NCBI RefSeq assembly: GCF_024713945.1
Contig: NC_134681.1
Span: forward strand, 62,001-126,000
Direction: 5' to 3'
DNA from: Dermatophagoides farinae
Taxonomy: Eukaryota > Arthropoda > Arachnida > Sarcoptiformes > Pyroglyphidae
Length of the DNA stretch: 64,000 nt
The translations under genes were made by a program, and so were the position numbers. Positions 39,201 through 52,704 of this stretch are shown in pieces (the stretch's first letter is position 1; each line of letters starts with the position of its first letter). The notes under the pieces were generated by a model that worked only from the letters and a program-made list of their open reading frames with translations, did no database searches and was not told where the DNA came from.

Positions 39201-41825
39201 TACAGCACTTACAATGAATCAGCAACAAAATAATGCACAAAAGAATGTTTTGGCTGAAGATGAATTAGAGACTAATGTCACGACAGGATCGAAATCTGGC
39301 ATCGAAACAATGATACCAATTCAGAAAATTGATACCAGCCAATCGGAACAAGAAACATTGGATTCAATTGAAGATGCCGTACCAATAACGATGACAGAAA
39401 CTGATAAAGCAGCCAATACAATACAATGGATATTACAGCAAGCACAATTAGTTACCGATGATGATAATATTCCGATGTCCGAAGGTGAACAAGTTATTGT
39501 TATAGAAAGTGATCCAATTCAAACAACTTCATTCATTTCTGGTTCAATGTCAATGCTATCCGAATCGAAAGAATTGTTTGAACAAATGCAATCCACAATG
39601 GGTGTTGCCGATATTAGCAAAATTTCGACCGATGTTCATACACAAGCCCGTGAACTACTAGATAGTACAGTAAAACCTGCCATACAACAAAAAATGGACC
39701 AAATTCTGACCCAAACATCTGCACAATCAATAGATAAACAAGGAGAGGCAAAAACTAACCAAACTTCTAAGGTAATTGAAAACCTTCAACAGCAATGTCA
39801 TAATGTTCTTGGACAAACGTATCAGCTTCTAGAAGATATGGATCAAAAAATATCACAAGTAACCGATCGCCATCAACAATCATTAGCGGCAGCTAATTCC
39901 GATATTTTGATTCATCCAACAACAACATCTCTAGCTGGTATGTAATTAATATAATTTCGTTTCGTTTAGTAATGAATTTTGTTGTTTTTTTTTGTTCCAA
40001 TTAGCTGATACAACTACAAGTTTTGCTGATTCAATTTCGATATCAAGTATTGATAAAGAATCGATTGGTATGCCACAATTAGAGAAAAATTATACAGAAT
40101 TTTCTGATTCAAAAAACTTTGGAAAAACAATGGAATCGAAAATGAAAATGACCGATGTTCCATCTGCTGCTGTTGCTGAAAAAGTTTCATCATTAGATAC
40201 ATTAAATGATCAATGGAATGTATTTGAAAAACATTCCGATGATATCAATACCGGGGAAAGTAATCGAATGGAACGTACACAAATGGTTATCAATCGATTT
40301 GATTCAAAATCTTTGACTGATACATCAGATGAGACAAAACAATCAACAATAAAACAAGAATGGACAACAACAACTACTTTGCCAAAAATTTATGAATCAC
40401 ATATACGTGTGAATCTTGGTCAAACTGATAGTAATAATAATCAGATTGATGATGAAGAAATTGAACGAAAAGAAATGGAAAAATTTTCAAAAATCTCCAT
40501 AGTACCATTGCAAACACCAGCTACAAGTTCAACAATAACTACAACATCAATGGTCAATATTGATTCGTCAATGCCTGGTTTAATTGATCATGTTCCAGGT
40601 AAGATTATTGTTAATAATTATAAAGAATCATGAAAATTTTATATTTTTTTTAATTACAGAATTACAAACACGAATAATTGAAACAAGCGAAATGTTTGTA
40701 CAACATAATGATGACGATTCAATTGATTCTCGAATAAAAACATACGAAACAAGTGGACCGAATTTAGTGATGGAAACAATTATGACTCCAAATGTGATCA
40801 GTTCTATTGATAGTACAACAAATACAATGACAAGCAGTGATATAAATGAAAAATTACCGCCTACCACTACTGAAATTAATCAAAAAATAATAACCAAACG
40901 AGAATTGAAAGAACAAATTAGACCAATGAAATTTGAAACAATCGAAAATGTAATGTTAACAGAACCATATGAACAAAGTCCACCACCTGAATTACTTTCA
41001 ACAAGACAAATACAAATGATGACAGAACCAATGAGTGATGATATAAATATTACCGAAACAATTATGGAAGCTACAACAACATCAACATCAGCAGCTGCGG
41101 ACACTACTCATACAAGTAGTAGTAATAATGATAATAATCGTGTAATTGTCACTGAACAACAATTACCCGAAGTTGTATACACAATGACCAAAACGACAAC
41201 TAAAAAACGTTTCGATGTTGATCGAGATTGGGATCCACCAATGGCATTACCAACACCGCAGCCACCATCACCAATTAGTTCATCATCACAATATTATCAA
41301 AGCAGTAGTAGTCGAACTACGAATATAGGACGGAATCGATCTTCTACAGAACGTTCAACATCCACCGCCAGTAATAAATCAACAAATACAACGGTGAATC
41401 CAGTTTATGTTGAATTAGCCTATGTACCTGGTCATGGAAAACGTGGCTATTGTGATGAGGATTTTTTCCGTAAAATTCGTGCACGTTATTATGTATTTTC
41501 CGGTGTAACACCTTCACGACAAGTTCTTGATGCATTACTTAATGGTGTAAAAACATGGCTAAAAATTGATGATCAAAATCGTTCTGAAACAAAAGTAACA
41601 ATTGTACCAACATATGAATCGGAAGCAATGGCACGTTGGTATGCCGATCATAAAGAACAATTAGATTCACTTGGAATCGAAATTGTTTCAGCAGCTAATC
41701 GTTGTTGGCTATCATTAGATCAAATTGATCTACAATCAAACAACAATACAACAAATCAATCACAACAAGCATCGAATAATCTATCATCGGATGATATTTG
41801 TTTTGCATATAAAATTGAATTTTAA
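21223..41825 (+). CDS. futsch: Giant MAP1/Futsch-like microtubule-associated protein, six exons
   Basis: Exons 21223-21742, 22487-22609, 22710-23725, 23794-39937, 40005-40598 and 40660-41825 all join in frame (19563 nt, about 6520 residues). After a Ser/Gln-rich leader, the N-terminal third carries the MAP1 heavy-chain signature: GSWLLADGTFSAYNFYELI, then FPSGQGDCALLSLDSGFTMLLDAG and LDSIVVTHLGEDNFFGL, a degenerate metallo-beta-lactamase-like fold. A basic Ser/Arg-rich segment follows, then from about residue 1540 to 5600 an acidic repeat of KVEPxETEP-type decapeptides, interrupted at about 3820-4000. The last 140 residues (NPVYVELAYVPGHGKRGYCD to CFAYKIEF) are the MAP1 light-chain domain. 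MAP1/Futsch binds axonal microtubules and is needed for axon and synapse growth in flies. The repeat exon is one 16.1 kb block. Introns are 67-100 bp, except 744 bp for the first. An upstream non-coding exon is likely but not seen. Confidence 0.93.
26750..38930 (+). repeat. Coding repeat array of the Futsch-like protein
   Basis: About 12 kb of GAA/AAA-rich codons encode a degenerate ten-residue unit of the form TKVEPxETEP, with variants such as AKVEPTETES. Besides the short unit, segments of 100-300 bp recur almost unchanged at distant places (for example near 28559 and 34739, and near 26929 and 37250). This shows growth by repeated internal duplication. The minus strand stays open in places only because Glu and Lys codons reverse-complement to Phe, Leu and Ser codons. 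Confidence 0.85.
33600..34140 (+). other. Non-repetitive island within the Futsch-like repeat array
   Basis: About 180 residues without the KVEP unit split the array into two halves. The island contains two copies of a short motif, INQSFLHPG and VNKSFLHPN, roughly 40 residues apart. It looks more constrained than the flanking repeat. Confidence 0.65.
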
Positions 41826-42156
41826 CATTTTTCTTTTTCCCTTTTTCAGTTTTAATTAGATGATGAATGAATTTTGTCTTGAAATTATTTTTCACATTTT
41901 AGTGATATCATAAACACACACACATACACACACACACCTTGATCAATAGATTGATAATTTTTGCTGTTGTTGTTGTTGTTGTTGTCGTCGTCTTAAAAAC
42001 AATTAATTAACCCAATATTTAAAGATTTGAGATTTGAGATTATTAAAATTTAATTATTAAAAGATAAAATGAAATCGTATTGTTTTTTTTGTCATTTTAT
42101 TGTTTTAAACGGAAAACAAAAATCTTGTTTAAATCTTGTTTCTGCTCGCATTCAAA
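41826..42156. other. Convergent gap between Futsch-like and histidine ammonia-lyase genes
   Basis: 331 bp with (CA)n at 41912-41937 and a GTT tract near 41966-41985. TTTATT at 42096-42101 (AATAAA on minus) lies 56 bp beyond the lyase stop and can end that transcript. I see no canonical AATAAA for the plus-strand gene here, only ATTAAA-like variants. Confidence 0.5.
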
Positions 42157-44484
42157 TCAATTTGGTTTACTAAGATTTTTCAACTTTTCCATTTGATCAA
42201 AATGTAATTGTTTTTCAAGACTGGATGCTTTTCCCAATACAGTGGCCGTCGGTGATGGTGGACGAACATCGAATTTTTTTCGTTCATTATATTCATCAAT
42301 AAATGGTTTGACAACACGCCATATTGTTTTCTCTTGTAATAGATCTGTAACAGCATTAATATCTGTATTCATAATACGATCATTTTCCCATGGCCTAAAA
42401 TAAAAATAAATTTTAATGGAAAAATTCAATTTGATGCTGTCATCATCATTATCATTATCATTAACATTAACATACTTGACTTCTCGACGAACAGTATGAT
42501 AAACAGCTTCTAATGGTCTTGTTGTTCGTAAAGGACGCAAAAATTCTATTGCTTGACATGCAGCCAACAATTCAATGGCTATAATTCGTTGAACATTTTC
42601 GATTACTTGTAAAACTTTTCTGGCTGAAAATCCACCCATAGATACATGATCTTCTTGACCGGCTGATGTTGATAATGAATCAACTGATGCAGGATGACAA
42701 AGTACTTTGTTCTCCGAAACTATTTGAAAAAAAATTTAAATTAAAAATTTTGATTATCAATCAATATTTTCAACACATTGAGTATTACCAAGAGCTGCAG
42801 CTGTACAATGAGCGATCATGAAACCAGAATTAAGACCACCATTTTTAACAAGAAATGCTGGCAAACCAGATTGTGCTGGATTTACTAGGCGTTCGATTCG
42901 TCTTTCGCTCATACTGCCCAATTCATGTACAGCAATGGCTAAGTAATCCAAAGCTTTAGCTGGATATTCTCCATGAAAATTGCCCGAAGAAATAATTTCT
43001 GAACGTTCTACGAACACCAAAGGATTATCGGTTGCCGAATTCATTTCAGTTGTAATAATGTTCCGTACAAAATCAATTGTATCATGAACAACGCCATGTA
43101 CCTGTGGACAACATCTTAATGTGTATGCATCCTGAACTCTGTTACAAAATCGATGTGATTCGGCAATCTGTGAAGGAAAAATAGACGAATTCAATATTGC
43201 ACGAATTCGTTTCGCAACTGCAGCTTGTCCAGGATGTGGACGAATTTTTTGAATATCCGGATCAAATGCACGTGTTGTACCTTTTAAAACTTCCAATGTC
43301 ATACCGGCAACAATGTCAGCTTGTTGAATTAGGTATGATGATTGTTCCACAGCTTCAGCACCTAATGATGTTATCAATTGTGTACCATTGATCAATGCTA
43401 ACGCTTCTTTTGGTTTCAAGTTCAATGGTTTTAGATTATGCGATTCAAGTACATATTTTGCATCGGACCATCCACTTTCAGGTGACCACATTTTTCCTTC
43501 ACCAATCAGACCAAGAGCTAAATGTGCTAATGGTGCTAAATCTCCAGAAGCGCCAACAGTACCTTTTTCTGGTACCCATGATAAACATGATGCATTAAAT
43601 GCATCGATCAACTGTTGAAGTGTTTCTAATGATATTCCTGAATAACCTTTGGCCAGAATATTGATACGTAATGCTAATAACATTCTTGTACGAAATGGTG
43701 ATAATGGATTACCAACACCAGCCGAATGGCTACGGATTAGATTATATTGTAAATCGATTAGATTTTCACCACTAATCAAAGTGGTTGCAAATTTTCCAAA
43801 ACCAGTGTTTACACCATAAACAACTTTATTTTCTCTTAATATTCGTTCTAACATGTCACGACATGCTTTGATTTTTTGTTGTGATTCTGTTGCAAGCTAA
43901 TTTTATTTTTCAATACAATGTTCGAATGTATGGATTAAATATAAAAATAATCAAATCAATTTTAATAATAATTACCTTGATTTTATAATGACCACGGCCA
44001 AGATTGAGTAGATCATCTGTAGACAATTGATTACCATTCAAATTAATATATTCAAATGTTTTTGGTGTTACTTGAATTTCTGAACTAGCCTTTTCCGGTA
44101 TATAATGAACTTCTAGATTTCCGGTAACCATAGTTTTTTTGTCACTTTCAAGTACTATAAAAGGGGACATATTATAAAAAAGATGTAATTAAAGAATTAT
44201 TAAATTGAAAATAATTTAAAATTTATATACATACCAATACTGACAAAATCATTGTCATCTAAAACATCGGCAACAAAATCTTCTGGATCTAATATGGAAC
44301 CACCTTTGGCTTTACGTATTTCATCAACAATTTCAATTGAATCATTTGAAATGGATGAATGGGATTGTCGTAATTTTGTATATTTATTCAATGCTTCTAC
44401 ACCTAGCCATTTTATTGTTTGTTCAAACGGTTTCGGAACCGGTACCGTAAACCAATCACCTTTAACACGGACAGATATTTTCAT
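42157..44484 (-). CDS. HAL: Histidine ammonia-lyase (histidase), five exons
   Basis: Minus-strand exons 44484-44235, 44154-43976, 43896-42789, 42719-42476 and 42394-42157 join in frame (2019 nt, 672 residues; human HAL is about 657). Histidase turns L-histidine into trans-urocanate and ammonia, the first step of histidine breakdown, in the cytosol. The MIO prosthetic group forms from Ala259-Ser260-Gly261 in [21 protein letters not shown], which is intact. Other family blocks are [84 protein letters not shown], the [21 protein letters not shown] stretch and [16 protein letters not shown]. The N-terminal extension ([18 protein letters not shown]) is the one seen in animal enzymes. Introns are 69-81 bp. 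A TATA-like box lies at 44611-44620. Confidence 0.95.
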
Positions 44485-44610
44485 GATTCAAACGCACACA
44501 CACAAACAAACCAGTGTATAGAATTTATTTTACAGAAAAATTGTAATTTCAAATGAATTTTGGATGATTATGTTGATTATGGAAAAATCTTTTTCCACTA
44601 ATGAATCCAA

Positions 44611-44620
44611 TATTTATATA
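44611..44620 (-). promoter_or_regulatory. HAL: TATA-like box of the histidine ammonia-lyase gene
   Basis: TATATAAATA on the minus strand, 127 bp before the start codon, the spacing expected for a core promoter with a short leader. Sequence context is less AT-monotonous than elsewhere, which helps a little. Confidence 0.35.
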
Positions 44621-46418
44621 TGCTAGCCAGCAATCGATGTGGCAACCAAACAAAAAAACAAGTTAATCAATTCATATTCCATAACGTCTTAATCATTATC
44701 ATTATATTTGATGTAAAAATAATGATAAACTGAATGATCAATAAAATATAAAGGACAGAAAAGCCATGATCATTAAATGAATGTCATGATATTCAAACGT
44801 TTATCTGATATATATGATATTTTAAACGTTTATCTTGTTCACTATCCCTCTTGCACATTTGAATTTCTAAGATTTTCATTTTAGAAATTAAATATAGAAA
44901 AACTACTTAACGAATGGAAATTGTTTACTGTAAAATCCATTGAAATTATCAACATCATCATCATAATCGTCATCGTCATCATCATCGGTTCATCTTGATT
45001 AAAAATTCAGCAACATCATCAACAACAACAGCAACAACCAATACCAATACAATGTTATATATCTTTTATCATAGAAAAAAAAAGTTTAACAAAATACGAT
45101 GGAATGGAATATAAAATATATATATACAACCTCATGAATTTGATGATGATGATGATGATGGTGATATGTATAAATCGAATCGAATTGAAATGAATTGAAA
45201 ATAATAATTTAAAATGAACGTGAAATGTGGAAATTGAAATTTTTGTTTTTTTAAGAGAAAAAAATTTTTTTTATTTCTTAAAATTCAACAACGAACGAAA
45301 GAAAAAAAAATGTAAAGAATGTTCAAATTTAAGTACTGAAATTTGATAAAAATCAGATTTTTATCTGAAATAATGAAAAGAAAATGCGTTGAAATTATCA
45401 CCAATACCATTACTGTTGCTGTTGTCGTTTTAGTTTTTTTTTGGTTTGTCCATGAATGTGAACATGTGTGATTTCGAAATGAAAAATTAAGTGGAAATGT
45501 TTTTTTTTGTGTGTGTGTGTGTGTTCGGTAACATCTTCATTGAATTTTTCAATGATATATGACTGGCAATAGATAGAAAAAAAAATTATTCGAATCATGA
45601 ATCATGATTGTAACAAAGAATTATTAACAGAATATCACTAGAAATCAAAAAAAAAAATTCATAAAATATGAGATTTTTTTTCCGGAATCAATCGAACAAA
45701 AAAAGTTTTACACAAACACACACCAAAAAAAAAAATGCTCAACACAAGTTTTCTATTCGGATTTTGTTCACCATATCACCAATCCTTTTACCATTATTAT
45801 CATCATATAAATTCCAGTTTTTTTTCGAGTGTTTACAAATTTATAAATCAAGCTTTTTGTTTACGAATTTTGAATTTGAAATTGAAAACTTTTTTTTCTG
45901 GAAATGAAAAAAATTATGAAGAAAAAGAAAATTCAGGAAAAGCAAAGTTTGAATTTTTTTTCTTTCTTTTTTTCTTTTTGTTTGTTAATAATTTCACATT
46001 TTGTTGTTTTTTTTCTGCATTTTATATATTCATACATATTCACATCTTATTTATATAATGTATCCGAAGACATTGGCAAACAAAATCTATCTGTTGCAAT
46101 ATTTGGTCATCAGATGGCATTATGGTAGAATATTTAATCATAAAATCTAAGCTGATTGAGCAGCAGAAACAAAGAGGCTATATTTTCAAAACACCAGAAC
46201 ACACACATACACACACACAAAAGTTATTGGATTTTGTATGTATATGCTATGTGTTCATATTTTTTTTTTCGTTTGAATCTTGAAAAAATCTGGTATATAC
46301 CTATTTGTTTGGTAATCGTGATCGATGACAGTCATTATTATCATCAACAACAATAATAATAATAATAATAATAATAAGCAGTAACATCATTAGGAATATT
46401 TTAGAACAACCAGGAATA
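44621..46418. other. Divergent intergenic region, HAL versus COMMD6-like
   Basis: AT-rich with (ATG)n, (AAC)n and (CA)n tracts, and long poly-A and poly-T runs. ORFs such as 45735-46058 are Phe-rich translations of poly-T and not credible. Sequence at 46060-46195 is more complex and may be the leader of the gene starting at 46419. Confidence 0.5.
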
Positions 46419-46700
46419 ATGTTGGATCATCAGAAAAAGCAACAACAACAACAACAAGAACCAACACAGAAGCAGCTAAAACAATCATCGACGATGATGA
46501 TGATGAACAAGCTTAAATCATATAATCTTCGTTTTGAAGCTTTCATCACATCGAATGATGCAAATAAACGTAATCCTCAGGCATGTTTTAAATTAATCCT
46601 TTTGATGGAAAATGGTCAACGTTATGAACTATATATGTCTTTGGCAATGTTGGATCAATTCGTATCGGTTTTATCCAATACATTACATCATCAAACATGA
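46419..46700 (+). CDS. Probable COMM-domain-only protein, COMMD6-like
   Basis: A 93-residue single-exon ORF in an otherwise gene-poor region. The first 30 residues are a Gln/Met low-complexity leader. Residues about 32-90 read as one COMM domain: YNLRFEAFITSNDANK, then ACFKLILLMENGQRYEL, then MSLAMLDQFVSVLSNTL. That is the two-strand, Gly-turn, strand, helix pattern of the family. Human COMMD6 is of similar size (85 residues) and consists almost only of this domain. COMMD proteins form the ten-subunit Commander complex that supports endosomal cargo recycling. The conserved Trp at the domain start is Leu here. An AATAAA follows at 46881-46886. Assignment rests on pattern and size, with no search; an unrelated small protein is possible. 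Confidence 0.5.
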   Translation: MLDHQKKQQQQQQEPTQKQLKQSSTMMMMNKLKSYNLRFEAFITSNDANKRNPQACFKLILLMENGQRYELYMSLAMLDQFVSVLSNTLHHQT

Positions 46701-49700
46701 TGATGATGATGATTATTATTATTATTATTATTATTAACATTATCATCATAATCGTCATTCTATTGATCTGGAATAGAAAAAAAAATGATTTCATTGTGTA
46801 ATAATAATTAAATTGTAGCTGTTTTCAAATCATATTGTCCATTGAAGAATTTTTTACATTTTCTTTTTCTTTTTTAATTGAATAAATAATTTTGCTATAT
46901 ATTCAATAAGATTTCAAATTTTGTTTTTTTTTCATTTTTATAGCATTGTCTCTGAAGATCGAATCGCAAGAACAATAAACACAACAAACAGAAAAAATTA
47001 ATCAAAGAAAGATTCATTTTAATTGAAAATGTAAATTGTTGTATTTTAGTTGTATTTGTATCCAAATCCAAATATAATACAATACAATACAATAACAATT
47101 GAATAGCATCCATCATCGATCATCATTCATTTTGATACCTTATTATCGATTTATTTTCAATATTTATTTTTTTTCCTTTTTTCCATCACCACCATTATCA
47201 TCATCATTTTCTTCTATGACTTCTTATGGATTTAGATTTCATTTTCATTTCACCATCGTCATCATCATCATCATCATCATTATTATTATTCGTTTTTTTT
47301 CTCCTTTCTATTCCTCTCGCAATAGAAAATCGTTAATATATTATTGAAAGCTTTGTGCTTAAAGGCCACCACCACCACCAATATAATCATTACTCATTGA
47401 AAATATGGTTGTTGTTGTTGTTGTTGTTATATACATTGTATATAATAATAATATATACGAATAATTTATGGATAACGATCGTTGAAATACATGGAGCACA
47501 TTTTTTTTTCTACTATTACCCCATTTTCAATTTTTTTTTGTATCTTCTAACAAAGAATGAAGCAAGAAAGAAAGAAAAAAAATATTGAAAAGAATTTTCG
47601 CCATTGTTCTTGGATGCTAAATCTTCTGATCTTTGGTCCTCTTTTTTTCTGGTGTAATGGCCCCAAATAATAATCTAGACCCGCACACACACACACACAC
47701 ACACACACAAACATCCCAGAAAAGAAATGAGTATTAAAGCCTATGTGTGTGTGTGTGTGAAATTAATAATATTTCATTGTCATATCAATATATGACGATA
47801 ACAAGAATCGGACCCAAATATAACCTCAGAATAAGCGATCATTTTCATTATTTATTTTTTTTTTGAATTGAATCATACGAAAAAAAATCCCAATGGTTCA
47901 ATATAAATTCCAAAAAAAAACGCCGAATTTTTTTTTCCATCAACGAACAACATAGAAAACAACGATCTTCGTCATCGATATCAACATCAATAATGATAAT
48001 AAGAAGCATAGCATAAGATCTCTATTTCGTTGTCATCATACAATGTAAAAATAAAAGAAAAAAAATGGACAGGGAAACCAAATAAGCCAAACATGTACAG
48101 ACACATACAGGTAATGTGTGTGTGTGTGTGTGCGTGTGTGTGTACATGAATATTGTTCTCATACACGGATGTATTTCATCTTTGGACATTCTCAAAAAAA
48201 AAAAAAAAATGGAAAAAAAAACCTCACTTGAAAACATATCTTATTCTTTTTTCCATAATTCCTTATATTATTTGCAATCGATGCCAATATATCTTAGATC
48301 TTAGTAAGTGAAATAAACTTTGTTTTAGAAGAAAAAAAATATGATTTCCATTATATTTTGCTATATAAGATATGTTTTTTTAAGAATTATTATTATCATC
48401 ATTGTTCAATATCATTGAGAAATCAACCAATATATGATATGATATGATCAAGTACCGTTTTGTTTTCAATGTTTTTTTTCTGATTCTGTGGTCATCGATT
48501 TTTTTTTCTTTCTATTTCATATGAATTGTTCAATTGGATGATGAATAAATAGGTAAATAGAATATATTAGATGAGAGGAAAAAACAACCAACACACACAC
48601 ACACACACACACAATACTTGAAAAACCAACGATCATTATTATTGGAACAAGATTCAAGAAAGAAAACTACATTGTATTTGTTCGATTCATACAATTCTTT
48701 TTTTTTCTTTTCATCATCATCATCATGGTTTTTTTTGTGTCCTCTGGTCATTCTTACATTGACATTTTTTTTCTTTGTCCTCTCTGTACACACACACACA
48801 CACATACACATGTTTAGACATGATAAGAGTCATCGTTTGATCATTGACCGAAAGGATATGGAATGCAATAAGTGTTATCATTCATTCGAATAATTCGATC
48901 ACTGGTGTATCAAGTATCATAATGAAAATTCAACCAAATAAAAAAAAACAGCGAGAGAGAGAGAGAAACACTTGAAAAATAAACGAACCTGAATAAAGAT
49001 TCTCGATTCTTCTGAAATCCTCATCTTTTCTTTATTAATTAATCAATCAATCAATCAATCAATGTATACTTAAACACACCCACCAATTTCGTTCATGAAC
49101 CAAGAGCGAAAAAAAATGTAAGCAAAAAATTCATGTTTTTGTCATATTAGATAACCAACAACAACAACAACGACAACACCTCTAAAATATTGATATCTTA
49201 TTTGATATAAAATCAAAGTAAAACATGTTGCCATTATTAGTACAAAACAAAATGAAAGCAACAAAAAAAACAAAATTATTTCCATTATTAATAATAGCGA
49301 TCATCATCATCATCATAATTATTAATTATTCTAATCATATCATTAGAGGCGGATCAACAATCTCTCTGGGAACAAATTTTTCGTAATTGTTGTTGTCGTT
49401 GCATGTTTCATTTCATTTTTTTTGCATGAGTTATTATTATTATTAATATATATTTCTACCATATCATATTATGATCAAGAATGGCAAAAAAAATCAAGCA
49501 AAATTCAAATGTTATTCAACCTTAAAATGATAAAATGATGATTGTTGATTTTGGTCATTCGTAACTACAACTAAAGAATAAATGTCAATAATGCCTTAAT
49601 ATTTTTTTTTTGTTGTTCATATTATTTATGTGTTTGTATGTTGTATGTATGTGGTGTCAAAATTAATTGAGTCATGAACAACAACAACAAAATGTCAGAA

Positions 49701-51957
49701 ATGTTGACTTATATAATTGTCTTCACACACACACACACACACATAAACATACATATTTTATTGTTTATTTTTATGACGCTTAAATAATATAGAATCAGAA
49801 TATTCTTTTTATATATATATATAGAGTAATATTTTCATTTTTTCTTCTTTCGATTCTTGGTACACTATAATAATGTTTGTGAGTGTAGGATTTCTTCAAT
49901 CATATCATACCATAATATTTAATATATAATTCAGAATAAACATCATGTAATTATCATCATCATCAATTTATGAGAATAAATAATAATTACAGCAAAACGT
50001 ATTGATTATAAAAAGAATCATTATCATCACCATCATCATCATATATTTAGCATTTCAAAAACTGTATTTTTCATTATTTATGAGCAAAAAAAAAAAATTT
50101 GATTTGAATCGAAAAATTAGTAAACAACCATTTTGTGCTAAATGCATGTGTATGTATTGATTAACTTAGGTTGATCAATTTTTTTTTCTTCTGGTTTTTA
50201 TTATTTTTCGTTAAACTTAACGATTTAATATGTATACCGTTATATACGTCAATGTTTATTGCATATGAAATATAAATCACCTTTCATACACACATACGCA
50301 CACACACACAGACATAACTAATCAATATCGTTGAATTTTTTTTTTCTCCTGTCCTTGTCGTTGTTGTGGAGCATATATTACCAATTTCATTGCTTTATTC
50401 ATAACGAAAAAAATTTTTGATAAGATGGATAAATTTGATTGATCGATCGATTCATATGTATGTGTGTATACGTGTGATCGATTGTAATTAGAATTCAATT
50501 AGAATATTCATAGAATCCTTTTCCGTGATATCGTAACAGCAGTAGCAAAAGTATTAAGAAAAAAAAATTCACCGATCAACATTTCAATTGAATTGATTGA
50601 ATACGAGTGATATTAGAGAGTGAAAGAAATCTACAAATCATCATCATTAACTAAACTTTGGTCCTTTTAGTGGCTTGTGTGTGTGTGTGTGTGTGTTTTT
50701 GTATATGTAAGTGATGATGATGATGATGAATAATAAGACTCTAAATGGACCAAGAGTTTTTTTTGTGATTCACTTTTGTTGCCATAAATGAAAATCGAAA
50801 AAACTTTTACAATGAACTTCACTATACAACATAATGTGTCACAAATATAATACTCACGCAAAACTTTTTTTTTTCCTACAGTGTTTGTGTGTGTGTGTGT
50901 GTGTGCGGCTAGATCTTGAACTATTCAATAGGCAATTTTATAATGATGATGATAATCGATTCTTGAATCACATTGTGATCAACTTTGTATGTGTGTGTGT
51001 GTGTGTGTGTTTTGGATATAACACTGTTAATTTCTACTAACTGTCAGAAAACCCGATTGAAAAGAAATTGGATTCTATTTAGATGGAATATCACCCGCAC
51101 ACACAAACACACACACACACACATACTTCATCAGAATCTAGCTTAAATGTTCATTCATGGACATTGTTGACCTTTTTTTTCATCTATTTGTCAATGGTCA
51201 TTTTTTTCCTTTGGAATTGGATTCAATTTTTTTATAACATCAGAATAAAGGAAAAAAATTGATTCATAGTAACCAGTGGTAAAAGATACAAAATCAAGTT
51301 GAACTATCGAATTAAATTGCAATAAAAAAAATGAATCAATTGAAAACAGTAGAAAATTGTAAATTTCATGAAAAAAACCATGTTTACATTTGAAAACTAA
51401 ATGAATGGACACCAAAACCAAACCAACAGCAACAAAAAAAAAAAGAAAAAGAAAATAAAATTGGTGGCGATTTTGATTTTCTTTTCAGTCATTATTTGAA
51501 AGATAAATAATGTACCAAATCATTATAGCAAAAAAAAAAAATCTAATCACTAAAGACCTAAATGAATACTAGCCAGTGCAAAAATGACATACAATATTTT
51601 CAGTTGCTCTTTTTTTTCCTACCAGAATCGAATGAATGAATCTCTTTTTTTCTCTCTCTCTCTTTTTTCAAATGTTCATTTATTCAATTCTGTTTCTTCT
51701 TTTTTTTCTTTTTTTTTGGAAACTGTCATCATGATAAATCCATGAATAACCAAAATCGTGACTCTTGGGATTTTTACGGATTTTCTTTCTACTACTATTT
51801 TTCACATCTTATTGTTCAATGGGCCGGTATCTTTCATTCTTGCTTTTTCTCTCTCTCTCTTTCTCTCTTTACATCTTCAGGCTTTATTACCAAGATTTCT
51901 TGGTTAGTCTATAGATGCATTTTCATTTTGATGCAATCATTTTGAACAGGATTGTCC

Positions 51958-51991
<34 letters not shown>

Positions 51992-52277
51992 ATATGGTCT
52001 CCAATAATTACTTGGATTTTTTTTCAAAAAAAAAAGTTTCAACACGAATATAGTGATAATAAAATTGTTGATGTTGTTGTTGTTGTTGTCGTCGTCATTT
52101 TCATTGTATAGAATTTTGATGTCCATTCACACACACACAATGGTCGATAATGTTAAAATCACTGTCAAATTTATTATGAATTGCAATCTAAAAAAAAAAA
52201 ATTCTTACATTCAACTATATGGATTCTTTTCAAGTAAGCTTAATTCAATAGTAGTTTTATTATTGAGATCCAAGAGC

Positions 52278-52309
<32 letters not shown>

Positions 52310-52505
52310 AAAATATTTAAAAATGAAAAAAAAATTGTGATAAAAATGTCAACAAACAATTGACCAAAGCTAAACAACAATCATATTCATATTTTTAGAT
52401 AGATATGTGTGTGTGTGTAAGAATAAAAAAAAACACTTGATAATGGTTAAGAATTGATCAATATAAATAAATATATTACATATACAAGTGGAAATGAAAT
52501 ATCTA
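46701..52505. other. Gene-poor, microsatellite-rich interval, part 1
   Basis: I find no credible coding exon. A probable poly(A) signal of the COMMD6-like gene is at 46881-46886. Repeats include (ATT)n near 46713-46735, (CATC)n and (CAT)n at about 47258-47285, (CA)n at 47684-47709, (GT)n with (CA)n at 48115-48142 and 48592-48612, (GT)n at 50679-50697, 50882-50905 and 50990-51010, and (AAC)n at 52275-52309. Short ORFs are translations of these tracts. Confidence 0.55.
52275..52309. repeat. (AAC)n microsatellite
   Basis: About eleven AAC/CAA units in a row, directly visible, in non-coding DNA. Confidence 0.85.
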
Positions 52506-52704
52506 CAGTAATACCCCGCTTAACGCGGGGGTTACGTTCCAAAAATTCTGAGCGTTAAGCGAAACAGCGCTAAGCGGGACTATCTTTACATAATGCATTT
52601 TTACCCTTCATATACAATGTAACAATGTAATGCAATGTAGGGTAATTATACAGCGTTATATCGAATCAGCGCTAAACGGGGCAGCGTTAAGCGGGGTATG
52701 AGTG
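52506..52704. mobile_element. 199 bp MITE with pogo/Tigger-like termini
   Basis: The element starts CAGTAATACCCCGCTTAACG and its right end, read on the minus strand, is CACTCATACCCCGCTTAACG. So the ends are inverted repeats that differ in two of the first 20 positions. TA flanks both sides (52504-52505 and 52705-52706), the target duplication of Tc1/mariner/pogo elements. Inside are further copies of the GCGTTAAGCG / AGCGCTAAGCGG motif (52551-52577 and 52660-52690) and no ORF. It is GC-richer than its surroundings. CAGT ends and the TA duplication suit the pogo/Tigger group; exact family not determined. Confidence 0.75.

Noticed and set aside
45735-46128. Overlapping Phe-rich ORFs before the COMMD6-like gene, considered as an upstream exon
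   Set aside because: Mostly poly-T translation. No donor/acceptor pair gave a continuous COMMD N-terminal helical domain.
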